Source: Punica granatum
Taxonomy: Eukaryota; Streptophyta; Magnoliopsida; Myrtales; Lythraceae
NCBI RefSeq assembly: GCF_007655135.1
Contig: NW_022204288.1
Span: 1 to 64,000, forward strand
DNA: 64,000 nucleotides
Reading direction: 5' to 3'
The first letter of the stretch is position 1. Each line of letters begins with the position of its first letter. The translations under genes and the position numbers were made by a program. The notes beneath the pieces are model-generated. The model was not told where the DNA came from and did not search any database. It worked only from the letters and a program-made list of their open reading frames with translations. Below are positions 48,916-60,217 of the stretch, piece after piece.

Positions 48916-49388
48916 CCACACACACACACACCCCAACCCCCCACCCCCTCTTTCTCATCTCCTTTGCTAAGCTCTTCGATGCGATATTATTATTCATGTT
49001 TGACTTTCTCTGTTTTCCTTTGATGGGCCCTGAACTTATTGTTTATTCACTGATACTCGGAGCAATATTAAAAGTGGACATGGGAGTACATTTCATGAAT
49101 CATATTAACGGTCCAACCACCAGCACTTCCACCATCGCAACTTTACTGTCACCTGTTGCCAGCATCACTTCCTCCCGGTCCGTCACCACCGCAGCTCGCT
49201 GCACAAGCAGGCCATACTTGAATCGCCATTATGCGCCACTTCTTTCACTACTCACATAAAACAACACATCCTCCTCATCCACAGCCTTCGCCACGGCCAT
49301 CAATGGTAATGGACACAAAATCATGAAATTACATTCACACAATCTGCAACTTTTTGTTATCTGTATATGATATGAAATAGAAGTATAT

Positions 49389-49571
49389 TCGGAAGGCTGG
49401 AGCTTCCCCGACATTTATAAGGTTTGCAACACGAACAGTTGATCCCCTGCAGACCTGAGAGAAATATATTCTTAGTCCTTTCGGAAGGCTGGAGCTTCTC
49501 TGACAGTTATAAGGTTTGCAACACGAACAGTTGATTCCCTGCAGACCTGAGAGAAATATATTCTTAGTCCT
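49389..49571. repeat. Two-copy tandem repeat, period 92 bp
   Basis: 49389-49480 and 49481-49571 begin TCGGAAGGCTGGAGCTTC and both contain TTATAAGGTTTGCAACACGA. They differ at only a few positions. Non-coding. Confidence 0.8.
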
Positions 49572-50082
49572 TAGCCCGGTCAATCATTTCCATGGCCCTT
49601 TTGGTATCCTCCAGTAATAGATATATCAATGCTCTCCTGCTTCCAGCTTGGTCATGTAGTAATCTCATCATCATTGGTCTCAATCAGCAATCCAATGATG
49701 ACGGAAAACTTCCTTTCGAGGCAGCCATGTTCCCATCAGTTGAGAGAATTGACCATTTCCTACCATGCTAAAACAGGCAGAGGTAAGTTTCTCTTCACCA
49801 TGGAAAATGAAATTAAGTGATCATCGAGATTTAGCAGTCTTTTCAAGGAGAACAGAATGCCAGGGGGTTCTGTGAACGAGCCCGTTTTGCTTTCAATATT
49901 CACAAGCAGATGTTCTTATACACGTACACATCAGACAGTTTTACAGCTGGTCACCACAAAGGCTAGAAACACTTTATCCTCTCCTATTTGTTTAAGTAGT
50001 ACATAAAGAAAAACCAAATAAATGAAAGGAAGGAACATACTAGGAAAGAAAAGAAAAGGAAAAAAAACACTCCGTATTAGTC

Positions 50083-50655
50083 CTATCTATCATCTTCATT
50101 TTGGTACCCAAAGCAACACCATTGCTTCCACGGTGACTTCCCAGGTCGTCGACCCTTGCTACTACCTTCCTGGGTGCCAGTCAAGCTTGAGCCTTTCTGT
50201 CCCTCACTACTGTTTATGCCGCTATCGCTACTTCCTTCTCCACCTCCATTGGGATCAAAAGTTGCCATTTTGAAAAGCTTGTTTATCATCGAACTGTCAA
50301 GGAAGGCCCCACAAGGGGCCCAATAATATGCTGTGTCATGAGCAACTGCTTTAGTTACATTTTTCCACTTCATACCTCGTGATGATTTTAAGGATCGACT
50401 GACTGATAGGATTTCAGATGTATGCTGGGGCTGGGGCCAGGTCTGCCGTCTCTGCTGTAAAGCGTTCTGCTTCCTGGTTATGAGTTCCCCCTCCAACTTC
50501 CCGGGCTTCTCTAGTAAGTTCGGATCTCCACTCTCATTCAGTCGTTCTGCAAGCTCTTCTGCTTTTGCCTGCTTTTCTGACGTCCACAACTCTGCTGAAC
50601 TTTTCAAATCATTCTGAGCTTTTTCACCTTTTTGACAGGTTGCGTCCAATTCCAT
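50083..50655 (-). CDS. Unknown cluster protein, member M (190 aa or more)
   Basis: Not recognised. The best-preserved large member. N-terminal Lys/Glu-rich heptad-like region (about 5-60) with ELWTSEKQAKAEELAERL, likely coiled coil. Then a Gln-rich stretch, the core FLDSSMINKLFKMATFDPNG (about 123-142), a Gly/Ser linker with SSDSGINSSEGQKGSS, and a basic tail PWKQWCCFGYQNEDDR. The frame remains open upstream to about 50693 (ARIIDDIKKYK before the ATG), where TTCATAG could be an acceptor, so an upstream exon may be missing. The Copia LTR begins only about 30 bases beyond that. Function unknown; a coiled coil with a Trp-Cys-Cys tail is suggestive of membrane attachment, by inference only. Confidence 0.5.
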   Translation of the reverse strand: MELDATCQKGEKAQNDLKSSAELWTSEKQAKAEELAERLNESGDPNLLEKPGKLEGELITRKQNALQQRRQTWPQPQHTSEILSVSRSLKSSRGMKWKNVTKAVAHDTAYYWAPCGAFLDSSMINKLFKMATFDPNGGGEGSSDSGINSSEGQKGSSLTGTQEGSSKGRRPGKSPWKQWCCFGYQNEDDR

Positions 50656-50724
50656 TTTGTATTTCTTGATGTCATCGATAATTCTTGCAAGCGATTGCTA
50701 TGAATCAGTCCTGATGATGCATTG

Positions 50725-50833
50725 TGTTGGGTTTCCCTCCAATTTGGAGGAAGTTGGGCTCAAATTGTATTGGGCTTTTATCGGGCTTTAATAGGCCCAA
50801 GACCCATTTTAGTTAGGGTTTATATTTGTTAGG

Positions 50834-50889
<56 letters not shown>

Positions 50890-51482
50890 CAGCAGCGGCA
50901 GAAAAGTATATAGGAGAAGGCTGTAGAAGAAAGAAGCTGCAGACAGCAGAAAAGGGGCAGCCGCAAGCAGACAGCAGACAGCAGAACAGAGGAAGAGCAG
51001 AGGAGAATTCTGCTTAACAGTGGCAGCGCGCAGCTGGAGATCAAACCTCGATCGGGATATCAAACGAACTCCGATTGGGACGAAATTTTGACAGCAGCTT
51101 CACAACACGTGGGGCTAACTTCTGAACGGTCAGAATTTCTATTCGAGCTCTGTAGGTGCTGTTTCAGCTGATTTTGTGAACCACCCGGTGTGGGTGACGA
51201 ATTTAGTATTTGGGTGATCCAAGAGAGTGTTTCTCTTGAGTTTGGTGATCCAAGGGTTTACCCTTGATGAAAGACATTGTATAACCTTCATAGTGGATCG
51301 TTGATTCGGAGTTGGTCCCGTGGTTTTTCCCCACATTGGGGTTTTTCACGTAAAATTCTTGGTGTTGTTTTACTTTACTGCTTGTTGGTTGATTTGATTA
51401 GTTCCTATCTCGATTACACTAGAAGGGGAGGAAGATTAATCGCTGTGTTATTGTTTGGTTGAGTACATCCCTAACCCCAACA
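50725..51482 (+). mobile_element. Copia 5' LTR
   Basis: Begins TGTTGGGTTTCCC and ends CTAACCCCAACA, preceded by CATTG (50720-50724), the likely left target duplication. It contains a (TA)n run at about 50838-50888 and a TTAGGGTTTATATTTG stretch. No full 3' partner exists in the window, so LTR age cannot be estimated. Confidence 0.8.
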
Positions 51483-51484
51483 AG

Positions 51485-51496
51485 TGGTATCAGAGC
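51485..51496 (+). other. Copia primer-binding site (initiator tRNA-Met)
   Basis: TGGTATCAGAGC, complementary to the 3' end of initiator tRNA-Met, lies two bases after the LTR end. This is the standard Copia PBS. Confidence 0.85.
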
Positions 51497-51540
51497 TTCG
51501 GGTTAGAGAAGTTTGAGTTTTTTTTTTCGGTGTTTTCGAG

Positions 51541-54500
51541 ATGGAGGAGTCTACAGGATCCATGTTCAAGTTGAATGCAACCAACTACTCTATATGGAAG
51601 TCTCGGATGGAGGATCTTCTATTTTGCAGGGATTTGTACGATCCCATTGAAGGGGATTCCGCGAAACCCAAAGATAAGGATGACAAGGCTTGGGAACGCA
51701 CAAATCGGAAGACTATTGGTTTGATTCGGCAGTGGATAGACAATAGTATTTATCATCATGTTGCTCAGGAGACAAATGCAAAAGCTTTGTGGGATAAATT
51801 GACAAATCTCTATGCGAGGAAGATACCGCAAAATAAGGCATTCCTCGTGAAAAAACTGGTTCATCTTCGTTTTCAGGATGGAGGTGATATGGCTGCGCAC
51901 ATGAGTAATTTCCAGGATATTATTAACCAGTTGACGAACCTGGAGATAATATTACCCGATGAGTTGCAGGCTTGTCTACTTTTAGGGACTCTACCGGATA
52001 ATTGGGACACACTTGTGGTTGCATTAAGCAATTCTGCGCCAAACGGGAAGCTATCGTTGGCTACGGTGACAGACAGTTTATTTAATGAGGAGACTAGAAG
52101 GAAAGGCACGGGAATTTCCATTCAGTCTGAAGCTTTGGTTACTGAACAACGGGGGAGAAGTCAAAGCAGAAATTTCTCTTCCAAGCATAGTAACTCACGT
52201 GGCAAATCGAGGGGCAGATCAAAGTCGAAGACGAGGAAAGTGGTCACTTGCTATCACTGTGGAAAAGAGGGACACTACAAAAGGGAGTGTAGAGCTCTGA
52301 AGAAAAATCAGAATGGCAACGGTGAGAGCAAGAAGGAAGAAGGCACTACAGCAGTGTCATCTGATGGAGAGACCTACATCATTTGTGATGAAGCTTATGT
52401 GAATTTCACATGTCAGGACTCTACCTGGGTTGCAGATACAGGTGCCTCGTTTCATGTCACTCCTCATCGGGATTTCTTCTCATCTTACACTACCGGGGAC
52501 TATGGTTATGTGAGAATGGGGAATGGACAATCATGCAAGATTGTCGGTATTGGTGATGTCTGTCTAGAGACCGAGCTTGGCTGCAAGTTGTTTTTGAAGA
52601 AGGTGAGGCATGTTCCAGAAATTCGCCTTAACCTAATCTCGACGGGTCAGCTTGATGATAAAGGCTACAGTAACGAATTTAGCAATGGGAGATGGAAGCT
52701 CTCCAAGGGTTCGTTGATTGTGGCACGGGGTCAGAAGACCGACACTCTCTACAGGCTGCGTGCCAGACACAATTCCGGTCGAATTAATGTTGCTGAGGAT
52801 TATCCTATCGAGCTATGGCACAGGAGACTCGGACATATCAGCGAGAAAGGTATTCAAATTCTTGCTAGAAAGCAGTCTTTGCCCGTTAAAGGTATGCACT
52901 TGAGCACTTGTGATCACTGTTTAGCTGGTAAGCAGAGGAGAGTTTCTTTTGTTAGAAGTCGTCCTCTAGATGCGATAATATACTTGACCTTGTGCATACT
53001 GATGTTTGTTTCATGTCGGATAGATCTCTTGGTGGTGCTATCTATTTTGTGACCTTTATAGATGATCACACCAGGAAGGTTTGGGCTTACCCTATAAAAA
53101 ACTAAAGATCAGGTGACTGAGATTTTCAAGAACTTCCATGTAGCAGTGGAAAGAGAAACGGGCATGAAACTGAAATGTGTCAGAGCTGATAATGGTGGTG
53201 AGTATAGGGGTCCTTTCGAGAACTATTGCAGGACTCACGGTATCAAACTTGAGAAGACGGTACCGAAGACACCACAAACAAACGGGCTTGCAGAGAGAAT
53301 GAACCGCACAATTGTTGAGAGAGTTCGTTGTATGCTTTCTCAGGCGAAACTGTCTAAGCCCTTCTGGGGCGAGGCAATGAGGTCAGCGGTTGATCTTATT
53401 AATCTTACACCGTCAGTTGCACTTGATGGAGATGTACCCCCAGCAGGTTTGGACCGGCAAGAAAGTATCACAAGCATCTCAGAGTATTCGGGTGCAGGGC
53501 ATCTGTTCACATTCCTCGAGATGAAAGATCAAAACTTGATGCCAAGGCAAAACAGTGCATCTTCTTGGGTTATGCACATGAAGAGTTTGGGTACAGGCTT
53601 TGGGACCCTGATAGCAAGAAGATCATCAGGAGCAGGGATGTTGTCTTCTTTGAGGACCAGACAATCGAGGATTTGCAAAAGTTAGAGAAGGCCAGTGTAG
53701 GCAATCCTCACGAGATCTCTATTCCTGTACCGGTTGATGTAGAGAATCCAATGGAAGAGGTACCTGGTGAGTATGAAGAAACCACGACTGGGGGTGAGAT
53801 TCCTCAGGTAGATGATGATGTGACTACGGATGATACAGGCTCGCAGTTACAGTTAGAGCCTGCAGATCTACCTAGACAATCTGATAGAATAAGACGACCA
53901 TCTACAAGATATCCGCCTCATGAGTATGTGCTACTGACTGACGGGGGAGAACCTGAGTGCTATGATGAAGCTGTGGCACATGAGTACAAGGAGCACTGGT
54001 TGAAGGCGATGAATGAGGAGATGAACTCCTTGTCTGAAAATCACACGTATGACCTAGTGAAGCTACCGCAAGGTAAGAGAGCATTGAAGAACAAATGGGT
54101 CTACAGGTTGAAGACAGAGAACACTCGCGACCTCGATACAAAGCTCGACTGGTAGTGAAAGGTTTCAACCAGAAGAAAGGAGTTGACTTCGAGGAGATCT
54201 TCTCCCCGTTGTCAAGATGTCATCGATCCGAGTTGTTCTCGCACTGGCAGCTAGTCTAAATTTGGAGATCGAGCAGCTCGATGTAAAAACAGCTTTCCTA
54301 CATGGTGACTTGGAGGAAAAATATATATGGAGCAGCCTGAAGGATTCGAGTTAAAGGTAAGGAGCATTTGGTGTGCAGGCTGAGGAAGAGCTTGTATGGG
54401 CTTAAGCAAGCACCTCGGCAGTGGTACAAAAAGTTTGACTCTTTCATGTTGAGCCATGGCTACACACGGACAACTTCAGATCATTGTGTGTTCGTGAAAC

Positions 54501-55241
54501 AATTCTCGGATGGTGATTTTATCATTTTACTGTTATATGTGGATGATATGTTGCTTGTCGGTCATGATATGAGCAAGATTGCAGAGTTGAAGAAAAGCTC
54601 AGCAAGTCCTTTGCCATGAAGGATTTGGGACCGGCAAAGCAGATCCTTGGGATGCATGTATTTCTCGTGACAGATCAAGTGGAAAACTTTGGCTTTCTCA
54701 AGAGAAGTACATCGAGAATATTTTTGGATTGTTCACATGGGTAATGCTAAACCAGTTTCATCACCACTTGCTTCTCATTTCAACTTAGCTCGAAGCAATG
54801 TCCTACAAGTGAGAAGGAGAAAGAAGAGATGAAGAAAGTTCCTTACTCATCAGCTGTAGGAAGTTTGATGTATGCCATGGTCTGTACAAGACCAGATATC
54901 GCTCATTCTGTTGGTGTGGTTAGTCGTTTTCTCTCCAATCCGGGGAAAGAGCATTGGAATGCGGTTAAATGGATTCTGAGGTATCTCAGAGGAACATCCA
55001 AGGTGTGTTTACACTTTGGCACTGGTAAGCCGGAGTTAGTGGGCTATACGGATGCGGATATGGCAAGAGATATTGATTCCCGGAAATCCACTTCGGGATA
55101 CTTGATGACTTTTGCAGGGGGAGCTATCTCATGGCAGTCAAGGCTTCAAAAGTGCATCGCTTTGTCTACAACGGAAGCCGAATACATTGCGGTGACCGAA
55201 GGTTGCAAGGAGATGTTGTGGTTGCAAAAGTTTTTGCAGGA
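51541..55241 (+). pseudogene. Copia gag-pol, multiply frameshifted, 3' truncated
   Basis: Order as in Copia: gag (NYSIWKSRMEDLL), CCHC zinc knuckle (CYHCGKEGHYKREC), protease (WVADTGASFH), GAG-pre-integrase (ELWHRRLGHIS), integrase (DNGGEYRG and PQTNGLAERMNR), reverse transcriptase (LYGLKQAPRQWYKK, YVDDMLLVG) and RNase H (YTDADMARD, STTEAEYIA). The first frame is intact to about 52980. Breaks are seen near 52980, 53100, 53440, 54120, 54205, 54320-54360 and 54600, so the polyprotein cannot be made. The frame runs to FLQEL at 55241 and is cut there by the TRIM-like sequence; the end of RNase H, the polypurine tract and the 3' LTR are gone. A plant genomic retrotransposon, not a virus. Confidence 0.85.
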
Positions 55242-55720
55242 GTTGAGAGGAAATCCATAGGTTTATAAGAGATAATGGTCTAGTAACCCATTGGCTTAAG
55301 CTTTTGGGTTGCGGATGGGCCCGAGTCTCAAGTAAGCCCATGGATTTTTCCCAACAGTGGTATCAGAGCCCAAGGTAACGATCCTGGGGAAGTGCACACG
55401 CTATGCGTGGAAACCCACACCACGCCAAGGCCCGAGTGTGGAACTCGTGGCTAGTGATGGGCCTAACAATTGGTATCCGAGTCCGGAAGTGGAAGCCCGG
55501 CTCGAAGTCCTCCATATAGTCGAGAAGGGGGGAATTGTTGGGCCGGTTTCTCTCCTATATGGAGAATGGTGAGTGCGGGTGTTGGAAGTAATCCCACATG
55601 GAAAAGTTGAGAGGAAATCCATAGGTTTATAAGAGATAATGGTCTAGTAACCCATTGGCTTAAGCTTTTGGGTTGCGGATGGGCCCGAGTCTCAAGTAAG
55701 CCCATGGATTTTTCCCAACA
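55242..55720 (+). mobile_element. TRIM-like miniature LTR element, left LTR truncated
   Basis: 55242-55356 and 55606-55720 are 115 bp each and identical as read. The right LTR is complete (55536-55720, 185 bp, TGTTGGGCCGG...TCCCAACA). The left one lacks about 70 bp and joins the Copia RNase H region. Between them lie a PBS at 55357-55369 (GTGGTATCAGAGC), 150 bases without coding, and a purine tract GAGAAGGGGGGAA (55522-55534). Size and parts fit terminal-repeat retrotransposons in miniature. A second PBS-like phrase TTGGTATCCGAGTC lies near 55470. Confidence 0.75.
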
Positions 55721-56784
55721 CGTTTAGTCCTCCGATCATTGGTCATATCCCACACTGGCACATAGCCTCTCGCCCTCGGCCTTCCCGTGTTGGAGACAAA
55801 AGAAGGATAATCGATCCTGCAGCTTGGGGTTGGTGTTTGGTGTTCATGTAGATGTTATGGTGCTTGCAGATGGTGGAAGACGCCATTGACGTTTCTTTTG
55901 GTTAAGGATGATTCCGTCCAGAGATAATGATGTTCAACAAAATCTAACGGCAGCACTAACAGAAGGACTAAAACAGAAAATCCTCTAAAGGTAAAGGTAA
56001 AGGACAAAAGAAATTAAGAAAAGGATAAAAATAGAAAATCACTCAGACTAAAGTTATACTTTTTCCAATAGGTCTGACTTCGCGCATTGCTACGGGAGCA
56101 AAAATAGTTTTGATAAATAATATGTTAATCACATCACTTAATGCAATAACTTTCATAGAGTACAAACCCAAGTTATAATGAGAATAATAATTTATCTACA
56201 AAATATTTTAGATTTCTTAGAAAAGGATAATAATTCATGTTTGATAAATAGTGTAAAATCTAACATTTCTTCTCGATCATCTCATATTTCTATTTCTAAT
56301 ATTTCTTATTATAAAAGCATGTCCGCATTCATATTAGTATTATTAGTTCACTAATATTCATTATCCCGCAGTTTCACATATATTGTTTAATTTATATATA
56401 TAATCCGAAAATTCTTATAAATTCTTGTAAGGACACAAATATACTCCAATATTTTCTTAATATTATTCGACCACAAGATATAATTTGTATTTTACTATTA
56501 CATATAATTTTGTTTATTCTTTTACATTGTTGTTACGTAATAAATCCAATGCTATTTATTTGGGGTAAATGATGTGTCGTTCACTTACTATTCTTCGATC
56601 TCACTCACATCATTTTGATAAATCTATACTATAATTTTAGTCATATTATGATAAATCAGATGCTAAGCCTTTGAATGTTGTTAATAATCGCTATCTCAAC
56701 ACTATTAAATTTATATGGTACTGTTTATATTTACGGTGCTAAAAATGATAGAAATAGGAGGAGCAATATAATTAATAAATCAAA
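55721..56784. other. AT-rich spacer
   Basis: No gene seen. The first 200 bases are of mixed composition; the rest is AT-rich. Confidence 0.45.
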
Positions 56785-57422
56785 TGGAAAAAGTTATTTT
56801 GGTCCTCAACCTTTATCTACTTTTTCATTTTCGTCCTAAATCTATTTCTTCGTTCAATTCTATCCTAAACGTTACATAATTTGTTCGTTTTAGTTTTCCA
56901 TCAAAAATACATTTTCATCCAAAATATTTTAAAATATATTTTTTAATTACAAATTAATTTTGAAAATACAAAAAAAACTTAAAAATTAAAAAAAGAAATG
57001 GGGATCGAGATATCTCAGTCTGGCGATGATCTTGCGATTATTGGGGGTAGAGGATCCCGCCGACGGCAACACCCCCCCCCCCCCCCCCCAACATCTCTTG
57101 TGGCCTCTATGGTCGTCGGGGACCTTAGGAGGGGTGGCCATGAGACCTCCTCTCCCAAAATCGAGAGATCCCAGCAACTACCAGTGGGACCTCTACCTCC
57201 AAAATATTTTTATTTTATTTTTATTGCTTTTTTCTTATTTTTTTTATTTTCAAAATTTTTTTTAATTAAATAATATATTTTAAAAATATTTTGAATGGAA
57301 AAATTAAAGTAGGACTAAAACGAACAAATTATGTAACATTAGGGTAGAATTGAACAAAAAATAGGTTTAAGACAAAAACGAAAAAGTATGTAAAGATTAA
57401 GGACCAAAAATGACTCTTTTCC
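56785..57422. mobile_element. Long-inverted-repeat (foldback/MITE-like) element
   Basis: The left arm (about 56785-56980) and right arm (about 57230-57422) are imperfect inverted copies. GGAAAAAGTTATTTTGGTCC on the left meets its complement GGACCAAAAATGACTCTTTT on the right, and the similarity continues inward through CGTTTTAGT and AAATATTTTAAAATATA. The 250-base core is GC-rich, with a run of 19-20 C at about 57071-57090 and no convincing protein. Long arms suggest a Mutator-like or foldback MITE; the target duplication is unclear. Confidence 0.7.
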
Positions 57423-59544
57423 TTAATAAAAACTCCTACAGAGCGATTATATGGAAGCACCATGTGGAAACTCATTAATGGAGGAGGGGAGGACTAAAAT
57501 TTCAAATGGAAGTTAGGTGATTTTGAAGCTCCAATGAAATCGTCGCTCGAACTTAGAAACCAAAAGCTGTGTGGTTTCTACGACATCATCAATATCTCTC
57601 ATTTCTTTACTCGTACGAGTGACCTTTATTTATTTTGTTTGTGTTTTTTAAGAAAAAATAAAGAGAAAAGCTTAAAATTTTGTTAAATGACACCTGCTCT
57701 CCTCGATTTGTGGGGGACTAGGTTTAATGTTTTACTATAATATAATTTATATTATATATAAAAGTATCAACCATTTCGTACTGTTTCTAAAACTTTTATA
57801 ATTCTAAAAATACATTTATTCTTCATGACTATTTTTCTTCTTTTTCATACATCTTGCTTGCACGCTTGCGGTTCCATTCATTTATATGATTTTTATTTGA
57901 ACACTTTAAAATTTTTTCATTCACAACTCACTTTCAACTTTCGTAGCCATTTGTATTCTATCATATATCATCTCAACCGAGATAGAATTTTAGTGCCGGT
58001 ACATTTCTTCCCTTTTTTCAGACAGATTTTAAGTTTTTTTTCATTCGATGCATCATATATTTGAAAAATTATTTCTTCCAAGATAGATTTTTATCGCTTA
58101 TTTTTAAGAGGTGTTCCCTCGCCAATTCTATCATTCTTTGTGAGAATCGAGGTAGGCCTTCAACGCACATGTCTTCTATATTTTCCAGACTGCCGTTTTT
58201 TTACTTTTAGCATAAGTTTTCCAAATCTCACATATGGTTTAAATTTTGCAGTTAAATATGTGATTTGAATTTTGTTTCAAATTTAGCAAGCCGTCCATCA
58301 CCATTAAATATTTGATGGAAAAACCTGATGAGATGATGCAGTGTTTCGTGCACACATGGACTTATACTGGGGCGAACAATAGGAAAAAAAAAATTGAATG
58401 CTATGTTTTTTCTTTCTTTAATATTTTCCCTTTTCTTTTTTAGGGTACTTTTTAAAGAAAGACAAACAACTTAGATTTGTTCTAGGTTGACGGAAATCTG
58501 CAAGTTGTTCTTTCTTTCATGTTCCCAAATCAGTTCCTTTGTTTCTTCTTCATTCTTTATTCTTCCCCTCTTCTTCCAGATTATTTTCGTGAAGTAGATG
58601 CACTCAGGTGATACTTCTGATATTCATCAGACACCAATTAAGTAGAAACCTATTCCCCCAGCAAGAACATCACTGATGTTCTTGGGCATAAGAAATTATT
58701 AAAAAAAAAAAAAAGTAAGAAGCCATAGACGGAGACGGAAATGGGTCACGGTTTTCTTCAACGGCGGCCATGATTCAGTGTTGCAGGAACAGCCCTGGTC
58801 CGGGAACACCTAGCCTCTTGCATGCACGAGAAGCAATGGTACTTCCCTGTCAGCAGGGATTGGGATTGCATGGCCGTGAGGATGAAGAGAAGGAAGAATA
58901 AAGGAGGAATTGATTTGGAGTAGATGAAAGAGAGAATATTTGTCTGTTTGGATTAGGGCTAGAGACGGGGCGGAACCAATGAAAGAGCGAGGGGCAATTG
59001 CCCTCCTTAACTTTGAAAATTTTAAATTTGTCTCAAAGTATGCGTTTTTTTTTATGTAAAATTAATACTTTACCTCTTCGAATTTTGAAAATTTTAAATT
59101 TTACCTCAAAAGTATAAGTTTACCCCCTTAGATAAAAATCTTGGCTCTGCTCCTAGCTAGAGAGATATGTGTGAACAAAGAAGAAATGGGATTGCGTGGG
59201 TATGAAATAAATTTTAGATTTTTCTTTTTAAAAATATCAAAATAAAGGCAAAAAAGGTGATGGATGGCGTGCTAGATTTGAACAAAATTCATCACCTATT
59301 TTTACAGAAAAAATTTACATCACGTGCTAAAATTGAGAAAATATCCTAATCACGTGTTTTTTTGGCAATTTATCTTATTTCTTACCATTCAGTGCTTCCC
59401 TTTTCCAACGATGTGTTTCTATCAGGATGGATATCCATTGCTCATTCAGCATGCATTGGCTCGAACATCCTATCAATAATTCTTTACTAAAAATTTTGGT
59501 TAAAATTAACCAAAATTTTCGATCAAGAAAAAGGTCGTGTTTTC
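57423..59544. other. AT-rich spacer
   Basis: No supported gene. Small repeated phrases occur near 58990-59110 (CTTTGAAAATTTTAAATTT and CTTCGAATTTTGAAAATTTTAAATTTTACCTC). Confidence 0.45.
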
Positions 59545-59570
59545 TAGGGGTATCAGTATCACGGATACTA

Positions 59571-60217
59571 GGGCTCTATTTGGATTGTTGATGTGATTTT
59601 AAAATCCTGATTTTAACTCAACCCTAAATTTTTTAAAATTTCAAAACGACCCTCACTTTTTAAAATTTCTCAATTTTGCCCCACCCTTTCTCTCCCCTCC
59701 TGAACACTATTCATCGTCTTCCTCTTCAAGCCACATTGTTCATCGTCCCTTCCCGATCCCGATCGAATGGCTTGAAGATCTGCCTCAGCTGCTCCTCCGA
59801 GTAGGGAGACTTGTAGGGGCTGAGGAGGATCGAGGGTGCCACGAGGGCCATGAACTCGGAGAACTCCACGGGCCGTTGTTGGTTTTAGGGTTTCTGGGTG
59901 AGTGCCTTGAGCTGCTCGGGGCTAGGCTTGAGCTCGACCGATCGGAGGAACGAGCCGAGCTCGAGCTGGGTGAGGCTGCCGTCTCTGTTCTTGTCGAATG
60001 AGCGAAAGATCTCGCGGAGCTCCGTGATCTGGTCCTCGTCCAGCTTCACCGATAGAGGGAGAAAGGACATGGGAAGAGCATGAGAGAGAGAGTTGACTGT
60101 GGAGAGAGATAGAGCTTGAGGTATTTTTTTAAAATTAAAAATTTATGGGTTATATTTTAATTTTTAAAAATTTAAAATCAAACGAAATTATAATTTAACT
60201 TTGAAACCAAACGCCCT
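59571..60217. mobile_element. Tourist-like element carrying a CML gene fragment
   Basis: Inverted ends GGGCTCTATTTGGATT / (complement) AGGGCGTTTGGTTTC, flanked by CTA on both sides (59568-59570, 60218-60220), a 3-bp duplication like PIF/Harbinger. AT-rich arms enclose a GC-rich core of about 320 bases that is a calmodulin-like gene fragment in reverse orientation. This is the Pack-type arrangement of a MITE with a captured host exon. Confidence 0.65.
59750..60070 (-). pseudogene. Captured calmodulin-like (CML18-type) fragment
   Basis: The complement encodes KLDEDQITELREIFRSFDKN, then an EF-hand loop DKNRDGSLTQLE and LRSVELKPSPEQLKAL, ending at a TAA after TQKP. Past the stop the same frame resumes with VEFSEFMALVAPSILLSPYK and EEQLRQIFKPFDRD. 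In intact CML proteins an EF-hand loop with several Asn/Asp lies between these parts; it has been deleted or corrupted here. The fragment stops after about 100 codons, at the element's AT-rich arm. Not a functional gene. Confidence 0.7.

Noticed and set aside
49389..49571. CRISPR-like or other spaced repeat array
   Set aside because: Only two contiguous copies without spacers in a plant genome; an ordinary tandem duplication.
50826..51063. Frames of alternating Ile and Tyr
   Set aside because: Translation of the (TA)n microsatellite in the Copia LTR.
56986..57273. Gly/Pro-rich frames with a proline run
   Set aside because: Created by the C homopolymer in the core of the inverted-repeat element.
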